Shown here piece after piece: positions 46,390 through 53,458 of a stretch of DNA of 64,000 nucleotides. The DNA lies in contig NZ_CP030850.1 in the NCBI RefSeq assembly GCF_003325355.1, positions 2,046,001 to 2,110,000 of the forward strand. Reading direction: 5' to 3'. The position numbers and the translations under genes were made by a program. The notes beneath the pieces are model-generated. The model did not search any database. It saw only the letters and a program-made list of their open reading frames with translations, and was not told the origin of the DNA. Position 1 is the stretch's first letter, and the number at the start of each line of letters is the position of its first letter. The stretch is from Runella rosea. GTDB taxonomy: Bacteria; Bacteroidota; Bacteroidia; Cytophagales; Spirosomataceae.

Positions 46390-48045
46390 TCACTGACTAA
46401 TATTAACCTTTACATCCCTAAACATGACCAGATTATCGCTGATTCTCAACACTTTTCCGCTAGTTGTCGTTATATTCCTGAGAATGACCTCTTTCGTTAT
46501 GACATAGGGGAATTTTTCTTTGTAGGAAATATCCGTCATTTGCGGATTGAAATTAGAAAAAATGGCAGGCCCTTGGTAGTTGTCTGGATGCCGGGAGTCG
46601 TCGATACGGAGATTTTCAATGGTGATGCGTTCTGGCATATAGCAGGTGTAGCCGAAATCATGCTGACCTGAATAGGATCCGCTTATCAGGGCGGCGCTGG
46701 TGGGTCTGCCGTCTGCGGGTACAAAGACACAGTTACGGATTATTAACTCTCCCTGCCATGTACTGCCATAATCGGGGCGCAGGTTGACAATGCTCCTGCC
46801 GCGAATGGTGGAATTTTCCACCAGCAAGACGCCGCTGCCGATGGCATTGATCCCCATGTGCCCGAGGGTAGAGTTGCGGATGGTAGCATTAGCAACGCCT
46901 TGGTGAGCATCAAACCGGGATAGGATACAATGATCGTAAAGAAGATTTTTACAGAAGTTAGAGCCCAGAATGCCCCAGTACGTATTGTCGTTGATGTCAT
47001 TGGTCTGGCTGCAATCCACGAAGGATACGTTAAGTGCCCGGTTGACCGATAAGTCGTACGAGCCCATGGAGACTGGCTTACCAGCCGCGCCGATGGTGCT
47101 ATAGGTTCGGTGTCCCGTCAAGATGGTATTTTTTACCGTTATATAGGAGCATTCACCAATGTTAATGAAGCCTCCGTAGGGCGCACCGTGGTCTTCTTCG
47201 CCTTTTATATGGTGCTGTAGCCCTTCTAAAAGTACATTGGAGCGCCTGATGGCGATGTTGCGGTTGTAGTAGGTATATTTTGATTCCGCTTTATTGGCAA
47301 TAGTGGTGAAATGCCCCCCGGTAATCTTGAGTGGAGTCTCGTCAATGGGCAACGCGGTGATTTCCGTGATTTGGTCGAAATCCCAGATGATTGGAGCGTT
47401 CATATCTACGTTACCGTTTTTGTCAACGACAAAAATATCGGTCTGCGAAGATCCATTGTTTTGGTTGAGCCCAAACCGAATGTATTGCTTTACGTTAGCA
47501 TTTGTGACCGTGATCAAGCAGGGCCCGGACAAAGGCACATCGATTTTTTTCTGATTTCTTTTAAGGGAAGATATCCTTTCTGGCTTGAACGCTTTGAGAG
47601 TTGAACTTATCGTGAAAACAGCAGCATTCCGATTTTGCACCTCAGTGTCATCAATAATGAAGGCTGCCGTGCCAAAATCAGTGTCGGTTTGGATGACCGC
47701 TGTACGCTCCTTGCCTCCAATGTAATAGGTGGCTCCATCGTCAGCTTTCACCAAAAGGCCGTGTAGGTTGGCAAATGCATGGGTCGCCGCGATAGCGTCT
47801 ATGTCATCGGCTTTGCCATCGCCTCTGGCGCCGAAGTCACTATAACGAACCAATTTAGCGGCTTTAAATTTAACGACATCTTTTGGCGATACGTTTACCT
47901 GCAATTCACCTTTTTCGTTGGTAAATACCTGCGTTTTTTTCTTTTGGGATGTGATCACTACATTTTCAAGCGGGCCTTTATTCTGCCCCTGTGTCATCAA
48001 TGCACATATTAAAAAGTGGAATATCAGGAGCGTATTCTTCATCAT
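46390..48045 (-). CDS. Exported right-handed beta-helix protein (pectate lyase-like)
   Basis: 551 residues from the start at 48045 (MKNTLLIFHFLICALMTQGQ signal peptide). After an N-terminal region, VRYSDFGARGDGKADDIDAI marks the beginning of a pectate-lyase_3-type parallel beta-helix as in glycosidases and lyases of polysaccharides. Strand-turn repeats such as ITVKNTILTGHRTY, ATIRNSTLGHMGINAIGSGVLLVENSTIRGRS and LIIRNCVFVPADGR follow. No catalytic residues could be assigned. It lies 58 bp upstream of the GH140-like gene on the same strand. Confidence 0.8.
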   Translation of the reverse strand: MMKNTLLIFHFLICALMTQGQNKGPLENVVITSQKKKTQVFTNEKGELQVNVSPKDVVKFKAAKLVRYSDFGARGDGKADDIDAIAATHAFANLHGLLVKADDGATYYIGGKERTAVIQTDTDFGTAAFIIDDTEVQNRNAAVFTISSTLKAFKPERISSLKRNQKKIDVPLSGPCLITVTNANVKQYIRFGLNQNNGSSQTDIFVVDKNGNVDMNAPIIWDFDQITEITALPIDETPLKITGGHFTTIANKAESKYTYYNRNIAIRRSNVLLEGLQHHIKGEEDHGAPYGGFINIGECSYITVKNTILTGHRTYSTIGAAGKPVSMGSYDLSVNRALNVSFVDCSQTNDINDNTYWGILGSNFCKNLLYDHCILSRFDAHQGVANATIRNSTLGHMGINAIGSGVLLVENSTIRGRSIVNLRPDYGSTWQGELIIRNCVFVPADGRPTSAALISGSYSGQHDFGYTCYMPERITIENLRIDDSRHPDNYQGPAIFSNFNPQMTDISYKEKFPYVITKEVILRNITTTSGKVLRISDNLVMFRDVKVNISQ

Positions 48046-48329
48046 AAGATTTAGCTTAGTCGTCATTAGTTGCAGAAAAGTCAGGGAGATGATTGGGGCG
48101 TTACTTTGTGGGTAAAGTTATAAAAAAATGGGCGTGATTTTCTTTTTTACCTTCTTCCAGAATTTCGTTTGACCTGTTCGTTAACAACATAAACCTAGAA
48201 GAATCCAACGCTTCCCACAGACTTTAGTCTTGCCCCCCTAAAATCAGGCTATCAATAACCGCGTTATCTTGGTACAAGTAGGGGAACTACAGGCTTTGTG
48301 GTACACATTGTATTGCAAGCCAAAATAAA

Positions 48330-48357
48330 AGGGAGTCACGATTAAACGCAACTCCCT
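48330..48357 (-). terminator. Terminator of the former tRNA-Pro gene
   Basis: AGGGAGT and ACTCCCT form a 7-bp stem, followed on the minus strand by TTTTATTTTGG. It lies 10 bp past the tRNA 3' end, in the right orientation to terminate the tRNA transcript. Confidence 0.75.
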
Positions 48358-48367
48358 GATAATCAAG

Positions 48368-48411
48368 TCGGGATAGCGGGATTTGAACCCACGACCCCTT
48401 GCCCCCCAGGC
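48368..48411 (-). tRNA. Severed 3' half of tRNA-Pro(GGG): attachment-site scar
   Basis: Read on the minus strand this gives the anticodon loop CTGGGGGG with the 3' anticodon strand, the variable loop, a full T arm (GTGGG-TTCAAAT-CCCGC) and the 3' acceptor strand TATCCCG plus discriminator A. G at position 72 implies a C1-G72 pair, characteristic of tRNA-Pro. The 5' half (acceptor, D arm and first anticodon strand) is missing: after the G-C pair at the loop base the sequence turns into AT-rich element DNA and cannot pair. It is therefore the displaced 3' end left by site-specific integration, not a functional tRNA. Confidence 0.85.
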
Positions 48412-48489
48412 TATTTGCTTTGTACTTTTGTTAATTGTCAATATTTTTAATTAATTGAATATCAACTAATTAAAAAATATATATTTTCT

Positions 48490-48505
48490 AATATTAGCTA
48501 ATATT
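48490..48505. promoter_or_regulatory. Perfect 16-bp palindrome upstream of the integrase
   Basis: AATATTAGCTAATATT is its own reverse complement and lies 13 bp before the -7 box TACATTTG (48519-48526). It may be an operator or an integrase/excisionase binding site. Confidence 0.5.
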
Positions 48506-48525
48506 TGTACTTTTTTGCTACATTT

Positions 48526-48556
48526 GTTTAAACCATGTTTAAACCGTATTTAAACC
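48526..48556 (+). repeat. Three 11-bp-spaced TTTAAACC repeats
   Basis: GTTTAAACC at 48526-48534 and 48537-48545, then ATTTAAACC at 48548-48556, at exact 11-bp steps (one helical turn). They follow the -7 box of the integrase promoter, so a protein bound here would cover the transcription start; arm-type integrase sites are the alternative. Confidence 0.6.
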
Positions 48557-48601
48557 AAATACGAAAATTTCGACCCATTGCCCCTCTGCAACTGTACCGC
48601 T

Positions 48602-49822
48602 ATGACCTCCGCAAAAGTAATCCTGTTCACCTCAAAAGTGTTAAAAAATGACGAACATCCCGTCATGCTGCGCCTCATTCAGAATCGAAAAATCAAATAC
48701 CTGAACTTAGGTTTCAGCTGTTTGGCAAGTGATTGGGATGACAAAACCCACCTCCCCAAAAAGAAGCATCCACTGTATAAAGAAATGGCCGTTGCCATTG
48801 GCAGTATTACCAATCGTGCTAACCGAGAAATTTTAAACTTAGAAAACGAAGGCCGCATTTACTCACTCGAAGAACTGGCGGAGATTTTACAGGTGAATAA
48901 GCGGAAGACTACCCACACGGTTTTCTCTTACTTTGAAGAGATTATTTCCCGAAAGATAGAGGCGGGAAAAATTGGCTATTCTGACACTTTTAAGGCAACG
49001 CTGCTTAAACTCAAAAACTATCGCCGTGATAAAGATTTAGAGTTTTCTGACGTTACCCATGCTTTTATTACGAAATACGAAGAATGGCTCAAAAGACAGT
49101 CTCTGGAACCCAATTCGATTTTTCTTTACCTGAGAACGTTTAATACGGCCCTCAACTACGCAAAAAAAGACAAGCTTGTAAAGGACGATTATACTCCTTT
49201 TAAAGAATTCAGTTTCTCTAAATATAGACGTGCCAAAACAAAAAAGCGAGCGATTTCTAAAGAAGAAATGTTACGCATTGCTCAGTTTAGTCCAAACGCT
49301 AAATCTCGCCTTTTTCACTCACGCAATTACTTCATGTTCAGTTATTACTGTGGTGGTATCAACTTTGTAGACATGGCCAATTTGCGTTGGAGTAATATTC
49401 AAAGCGGCCGCTTACTATATACTCGCCAAAAGACCGGAGAGGACTTTAATATCATTTTGTTACCTCCCACTTTACATATTTTGGAACACTATAAACAAAC
49501 CTATTATCTTGGTGAGGAATCTTTTATTTTTCCAATTTTGAGCGATTTTCACAAAACACCCAAACAAATCAGCGACCGAATCCATAAAGTTAACGGACAG
49601 ACAAATGACGATTTAAAAGAAATAGGGAAGTTACTTGAAATTGGAGTTCCATTGACTACGTACGTAGCACGACATTCTTTTGCTACTATCCAGAAAAAAA
49701 GTGGAACGCCCACTTCGGTTATCTCCGAGATGATGGGACACGACAGCGAACGTACCACCCGTATTTACTTGGATAGCTTTGGAAACGATGTATTGGATGA
49801 AGCCATGAAAGCTTTGATGTAA
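48602..49822 (+). CDS. Tyrosine-type site-specific integrase
   Basis: 406 residues from the ATG at 48602. N-terminal arm-binding and SAM-like domains (VMLRLIQNRKIKYLNLGFSCLASDWD; ~100-200) precede the catalytic domain. Catalytic residues visible: first Arg near SRLFHSRNYFMFSYYCGG, Lys in TRQKTGE, H-x-x-R in YVARHSFATIQ, and the nucleophile Tyr in GHDSERTTRIYLDSF. This is the Bacteroidota transposon/integron-like integrase family. It lies ~190 bp from the severed tRNA-Pro and reads away from it, so it very likely catalysed that integration. Confidence 0.93.
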   Translation: MTSAKVILFTSKVLKNDEHPVMLRLIQNRKIKYLNLGFSCLASDWDDKTHLPKKKHPLYKEMAVAIGSITNRANREILNLENEGRIYSLEELAEILQVNKRKTTHTVFSYFEEIISRKIEAGKIGYSDTFKATLLKLKNYRRDKDLEFSDVTHAFITKYEEWLKRQSLEPNSIFLYLRTFNTALNYAKKDKLVKDDYTPFKEFSFSKYRRAKTKKRAISKEEMLRIAQFSPNAKSRLFHSRNYFMFSYYCGGINFVDMANLRWSNIQSGRLLYTRQKTGEDFNIILLPPTLHILEHYKQTYYLGEESFIFPILSDFHKTPKQISDRIHKVNGQTNDDLKEIGKLLEIGVPLTTYVARHSFATIQKKSGTPTSVISEMMGHDSERTTRIYLDSFGNDVLDEAMKALM

Positions 49823-49919
49823 ATGTCATTATTCAATCTTTAAACTATTTCTTTGACTGCCTTCGAAAATTCATACTAGTATGCCACTATGGAAATATAT
49901 TAATAATAAATAATTATTA

Positions 49920-49979
49920 TACCCTATCAGGTACAAATAGCCATAATTACATTATATTTACACCCGATAAGGTATAAAT
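49920..49979 (+). promoter_or_regulatory. Twin HipB operators and promoter of hipBST
   Basis: Two related sites, 49921-49938 and 49962-49979, agree at 15 of 18 positions and are 41 bp apart (about four helical turns). Each has ACC-N6-GGT symmetry (ACCCTATCAGGT, ACCCGATAAGGT). A near-match to the -7 box (TATATTTA, 49953-49960) lies between them. This arrangement suits autorepression by the HipB protein. Confidence 0.65.
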
Positions 49980-49990
49980 ACAGTGTAATT

Positions 49991-50212
49991 ATGTTGATAA
50001 GTAAATTTGTTAAAGAAAAGCGTAATGCCGCCAAACTGACTCAGCCCGAGTTGGCCGAGAAAGCCGGGGTGGGCCTTCGCTTTATTCGTGAACTCGAACA
50101 GGGCAAACAAACCTTGCGTATGGACAAGGTAAACCAAGTGTTACAATTATTTGGGTATGAGACTGGGGCGGTACCCGTTAACCGTAAACTACTGACCGAT
50201 GAGAAAGGCTGA
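49991..50212 (+). CDS. hipB: HipB-like XRE antitoxin/repressor
   Basis: 73 residues with one XRE helix-turn-helix: FVKEKRNAAKLTQPELAEKAGVGLRFIRELEQGKQTLRMDKVNQVLQLFGYE. It belongs to the Y4mF/HipB group that represses its own toxin operon and binds the HipA/HipT kinase. The gene overlaps the next by 14 bp. Two matching palindromic sites upstream are its likely operators. The start codon itself lies in one arm of a 10-bp inverted repeat (49942-49951 with 49984-49993). Confidence 0.9.
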   Translation: MLISKFVKEKRNAAKLTQPELAEKAGVGLRFIRELEQGKQTLRMDKVNQVLQLFGYETGAVPVNRKLLTDEKG

Positions 50213-50531
50213 AGTCAAATTCCACGCTTTAACCGCAGGGTGGCTGATACAGGATGAAAACGGGTATCATTTTGAATATGACAAGGATTATTTGCAGAGA
50301 GAAAAACCCGAACCGATCAGCCTTACGCTGCCCTTACAACAGGTTGCTTTTACCGATAAAGTATTGTTCCCCTTCTTCGACGGCCTGATTCCTGAAGGAT
50401 GGCTGCTGGACATTGCCCAAAGAAACTGGAAACTCAATCCTCGTGATCGAATGGGATTATTACTGGCTTGTTGCAGAGATTGTATTGGAGCGGTAAGTAT
50501 ATACCCTGTTGAAGAGGAGGATAGACTATGA
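50199..50531 (+). CDS. HipS-like protein (separate HipA N-terminal subdomain)
   Basis: 110 residues matching only the N-terminal subdomain 1 of HipA: FHALTAGWLIQDENGYHFEYDKDYL, PISLTLPLQ and LFPFFDGLIPEGWLLD. In the HipBST system of enteropathogenic E. coli this subdomain is a separate protein, HipS, which acts as the antitoxin to HipT. The order B-S-T, the split point and the overlaps (14 bp with hipB, 4 bp with the kinase gene) are the same here. The antitoxin role is inferred. Confidence 0.85.
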   Translation: MRKAEVKFHALTAGWLIQDENGYHFEYDKDYLQREKPEPISLTLPLQQVAFTDKVLFPFFDGLIPEGWLLDIAQRNWKLNPRDRMGLLLACCRDCIGAVSIYPVEEEDRL

Positions 50532-51472
50532 AAAGGTGTTTGTACTGTTATCAACTTTTGGGGCCAACGGAAACCGATTTTCATGCTTCGTGCAGTAAAA
50601 AAATCTTTGGCAACGCTACTCCCCCCGCTCTGCCCTATACCGAAAATCAAATGGAAGAATTGGCTACCCAAGTCATAAGAAGCCAAATGACCGTCACGGG
50701 AGTCCAGCCAAAACTGTCTTTGGAAATTGTCTCAGGAAAAAAGAAAACAGAATCTCAACGGTTTACGATTGTGGGGCTTTGGGGAGGGTATATCTTAAAA
50801 CCCCCAACCCCGCATTATCCACAATTACCTGAAGTAGAGGACTTAACCATGCACCTGGCTGAAATCGCCGGAATCAGGACCGTACCCCATAGCCTGATTC
50901 GTCTGCAATCGGGTAGTTTGGCCTATATTACCAAACGAATAGACCGGGTAAAAAAAAACAAATTACCCATGGAAGACATGTGTCAACTGACGGAGCGGCT
51001 GACAGAAGATAAATACCACGGTTCGTATGAACAAATAGCGAAAACCATCCTGAAATATTCAACCAATCCGGGCTTAGATACCGTCAATTTTTTTGAGCAG
51101 GTACTATTTTCATTTCTTACAGGCAATGCCGATATGCACCTGAAAAATTTTTCACTGATTACCCAACCCAGCCTCGGGCCGATACTGTCCCCTGCCTACG
51201 ACATGGTAGCTACGGCCTTGGTCAATCCAGCTGATAACGAAGATATGGCGCTGACTCTCAATGGGAAAAAGAGAAAATTAAAGCGCAGCGACTTTACCAC
51301 AGCGTTTACCACCTTAAAATTGGAGGTAAAACAACAGGAAAATATTTTCAAAAAAATGGAAAAAGTAAAAGAGAAATGGATGGAGTATATAGCCATCAGT
51401 TTTCTCAGTCCTGATTTTAAAGAAGCCTTTATCCAATTGATTCAGGAAAGATTTTCCAGATTAAAGGCATGA
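50528..51472 (+). CDS. HipT-like Ser/Thr kinase toxin
   Basis: 314 residues. A Cys/His knuckle at the N-terminus (C4-x2-C7...H19-x2-C22) precedes the kinase. The glycine-rich loop is TVTGVQPKLSL (residues 55-65), where E. coli HipT has autophosphorylated serines (SIS), here threonines T55 and T57. The catalytic loop is GNADMHLKNFSLI and the metal-binding Asp is in SPAYDMVATAL. HipA/HipT kinases phosphorylate aminoacyl-tRNA synthetases (GltX, TrpS) and cause growth arrest. The target here is unknown. Start overlaps hipS (ATGA). Confidence 0.87.
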   Translation: MKRCLYCYQLLGPTETDFHASCSKKIFGNATPPALPYTENQMEELATQVIRSQMTVTGVQPKLSLEIVSGKKKTESQRFTIVGLWGGYILKPPTPHYPQLPEVEDLTMHLAEIAGIRTVPHSLIRLQSGSLAYITKRIDRVKKNKLPMEDMCQLTERLTEDKYHGSYEQIAKTILKYSTNPGLDTVNFFEQVLFSFLTGNADMHLKNFSLITQPSLGPILSPAYDMVATALVNPADNEDMALTLNGKKRKLKRSDFTTAFTTLKLEVKQQENIFKKMEKVKEKWMEYIAISFLSPDFKEAFIQLIQERFSRLKA

Positions 51473-51720
51473 GCCTCTTACTGTATATGTCATGAAAGCA
51501 AAAGAGAAAATTTTACATTAGCAAAATCGGCTTCAGATTTCCTGGTTTTGGATAATCCGGCTTACCATGATATAGGACTGCTTGGCGATCACTTCGATGA
51601 TAAAATTTAAATTTTTGGATACCTTATGCTGCTTTTAAGCATAATGAACCAAAAGAAAGGGAAAAGTATTTTAATGATGCTTAAAAGGCATATATTCGTC
51701 CGTTAAAAACAACTTTTCAC

Positions 51721-52662
51721 ATGCTATTTGCCTTTCATTTAATGGACAGGTATTCACCTGAAGAATTCTCTCAGCTTACTCTTTTAGAATATTTAAGAGC
51801 AACCTATCCCACAGAGATTAAACTTATTGATTATATCTATGACAATCAATATAAGGGCATTCTGCGGCGACTGGAACGTGTTAAAATGAAAGGAGAAGAT
51901 GTTGTTCAAGCTTACAAATATGAAATTCAACTTCAGGAAGAGCTGGCAGAAGAAGAAAACTCCGATACTCTGGTAGAATATCTCAATGCTGGTATGGCTG
52001 ATTTAAATCTTTTGGGTTTTGGCCTTATTGAATCTGCTCACATTCTATTTGAAGACGATGATAACGACGAATTATCAAGTTATCTGGATATGTTAGAACG
52101 CATGCAAACTAGCTATGCCTATCAACGAGTTCAAAAAGACCCTTTGTATATCCCCATACCTTCCGATGAATGGCTAAATCAATATATCACCAGAGAACCA
52201 ACCATTGATGAAGTAAAAAAGGTATACATGGGGATGTATAACCTGACCGAAGATGATGAAAGTCTTATTCAAAAAATCTATTTAAAAATTTATCCAGTAT
52301 ACAAAAAGCATGAAATCCTCTATAAATTGATTGCAGATTTAAAAAAGCTGTCATTGGGAGATAACCCTCTTACCGATTCATTGAAAGTTAAAATTACCAG
52401 AAAACGAGATGATGACCTTACAACACTAAGCCAAGTACAAACAGCTTACTTCTTTCAATCGCTTCGGGAATCTGGAGTACTATTGCAGGACAAAGCTTTG
52501 TTATCAGATCGATCATTGGCAGAATCTATTCATATTTTAACCGGATACAGTGCTCAGACTGCTCGTAATTTTTTCAGTAATTCTCAAATTACCGAGAAGG
52601 ACAAAGAAATAATCATCAAAAAACTGGAAGAAATTAAAGCGTTGATTAGCAAGGAAATATAG
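51721..52662 (+). CDS. Hypothetical element-borne protein
   Basis: 313 residues, family not recognised. It is acidic and predicted almost wholly helical, with a duplicated-looking EELAEEENSDTLVEYLNAG / EDDDNDELSSYLDMLERM stretch. The C-terminal ~75 residues (TAYFFQSLRESGVLLQDKALLSDRSLAESIHILTGYSAQTARNFFSN) recall a module seen at the ends of proteins in Bacteroidota mobile elements. A 7-bp hairpin (TTATGCT/AGCATAA, 51624-51644) lies upstream. No enzymatic motif is visible. A regulatory or DNA-binding role is possible but unproven. Confidence 0.65.
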   Translation: MLFAFHLMDRYSPEEFSQLTLLEYLRATYPTEIKLIDYIYDNQYKGILRRLERVKMKGEDVVQAYKYEIQLQEELAEEENSDTLVEYLNAGMADLNLLGFGLIESAHILFEDDDNDELSSYLDMLERMQTSYAYQRVQKDPLYIPIPSDEWLNQYITREPTIDEVKKVYMGMYNLTEDDESLIQKIYLKIYPVYKKHEILYKLIADLKKLSLGDNPLTDSLKVKITRKRDDDLTTLSQVQTAYFFQSLRESGVLLQDKALLSDRSLAESIHILTGYSAQTARNFFSNSQITEKDKEIIIKKLEEIKALISKEI

Positions 52663-52781
52663 CCATACATTGGGTTACCACGCTAAAATATAACCTTACC
52701 AAATTAAAAACAACCACAAACAACCCCTATTTATTCGCATTCGAGTTCACACAGAAAACTAAAAATGGGCTCGGTAAAAAA

Positions 52782-53105
52782 ATGTCAATAATACTTATTT
52801 CTCCGGCGGACTTAGAGGAGCTCATTTCAGCTTCTCTCCGCAAAGTACTGGCTGAGACAACGCTGTCTACTTCACAAACAGCCAAGCCACTCAGCATTGA
52901 TGAGGCTGCCACGTATTTAGGCGTTCCCAAAAACACGCTTTACCAATTAACTTCTTCACGCGGAATCCCTCACCAAAAACTGGGACGCAGGCTGACGTTT
53001 CTTACGCATCAACTTGATGACTGGATATTGTCCCGAAAACGACGCACCCGTCAGGAAATCGAAGAAGATGCCGTTACTTACAAACGTAAAGAGTCAAAAA
53101 AATGA
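52782..53105 (+). CDS. Excisionase-like helix-turn-helix protein
   Basis: 107 residues. The region KPLSIDEAATYLGVPKNTLYQLTSSRGIPHQKLGRRLTFLTHQLDDWI is a MerR-like HTH_17 domain, as in excisionases and element-borne DNA-binding proteins; the tail is basic (RKRRTRQ). It would bend DNA at the element ends or act at the replication region. Its stop overlaps the next start (ATGA), forming a three-gene cluster with the coiled-coil protein and the ATPase. Confidence 0.85.
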   Translation: MSIILISPADLEELISASLRKVLAETTLSTSQTAKPLSIDEAATYLGVPKNTLYQLTSSRGIPHQKLGRRLTFLTHQLDDWILSRKRRTRQEIEEDAVTYKRKESKK

Positions 53106-53458
53106 GTTTGTCTCCTACCCCCTCCCAAAACAACACAGTGCTGTTTTGGGAGGCAGTTCTTGAAAAAGAACTGGTCAATGTCGTGGCTCTGCTCGAAAAA
53201 AAACAAACCCGTTTATTCCTGCTGCGAAACCTTCCCTTTGATGAACAAACAGAAAGCAACTGTCGAACCATTAAGTTTTTGGAAAATGAGCTCTCCACAT
53301 TTGTGGGTTTGATAGCAGTTTTGGAACAGCTGAAAGATTCCTATATCGCTTTTTCTGCCTCAATCGCCGATAAGCTCATTTCTCTTTCTGTCCAACGGGA
53401 TTATTATCGCAAAGAACTTATGGATCTAATGGCGACAGGAGGCGTTTACCCATCATGA
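53102..53458 (+). CDS. Hypothetical coiled-coil protein of the replication cluster
   Basis: 118 residues, not recognised; mainly amphipathic helix (LEKELVNVVALLEKKQTRLFLLRNL, ISLSVQRDYYRKELMDLM). It overlaps both neighbours by 4 bp, so it is translated as part of the HTH-ATPase unit and may be a small partner of the ATPase. Codons ~7-17 encode one arm and loop of a strong 12-bp hairpin (53121-53153). Confidence 0.65.
   Translation: MSLSPTPSQNNTVLFWEAVLEKELVNVVALLEKKQTRLFLLRNLPFDEQTESNCRTIKFLENELSTFVGLIAVLEQLKDSYIAFSASIADKLISLSVQRDYYRKELMDLMATGGVYPS
53121..53153. promoter_or_regulatory. 12-bp hairpin at the start of the coiled-coil gene
   Basis: CCTCCCAAAACA and TGTTTTGGGAGG pair perfectly around a 9-nt loop. 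It begins 20 bp inside the coding region, right after the end of the HTH gene. A stem this strong just behind a start codon could limit translation or transcription into the ATPase gene. Confidence 0.55.

Larger units (their letters stand above)
48067..48601. other. Junction between chromosome and integrated element
   Basis: 535 bp with no real gene. From left to right: unremarkable sequence, a tRNA terminator hairpin, the 3' half of tRNA-Pro, then very AT-rich DNA with an imperfect 14-bp inverted repeat (48444-48476), a perfect 16-bp palindrome (48490-48505), a -7 box and three 11-bp repeats before the integrase. Parts are listed separately. Confidence 0.7.

Noticed and set aside
48368-48411. 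Functional tRNA gene
   Set aside because: The 5' half is missing and neighbouring sequence cannot pair with the anticodon or acceptor strands.
48244-48441. 65-residue minus-strand frame
   Set aside because: It runs through the tRNA-Pro fragment and its terminator and has no protein-like features.
50199-51472. One frameshifted hipA gene
   Set aside because: The two frames overlap by ATGA, each has its own start, and the split matches the known HipS/HipT boundary.
51473-51720. Possible gene remnant after hipT
   Set aside because: About 45 open codons follow the hipT stop in frame, but without a start or recognisable similarity; treated as noncoding.
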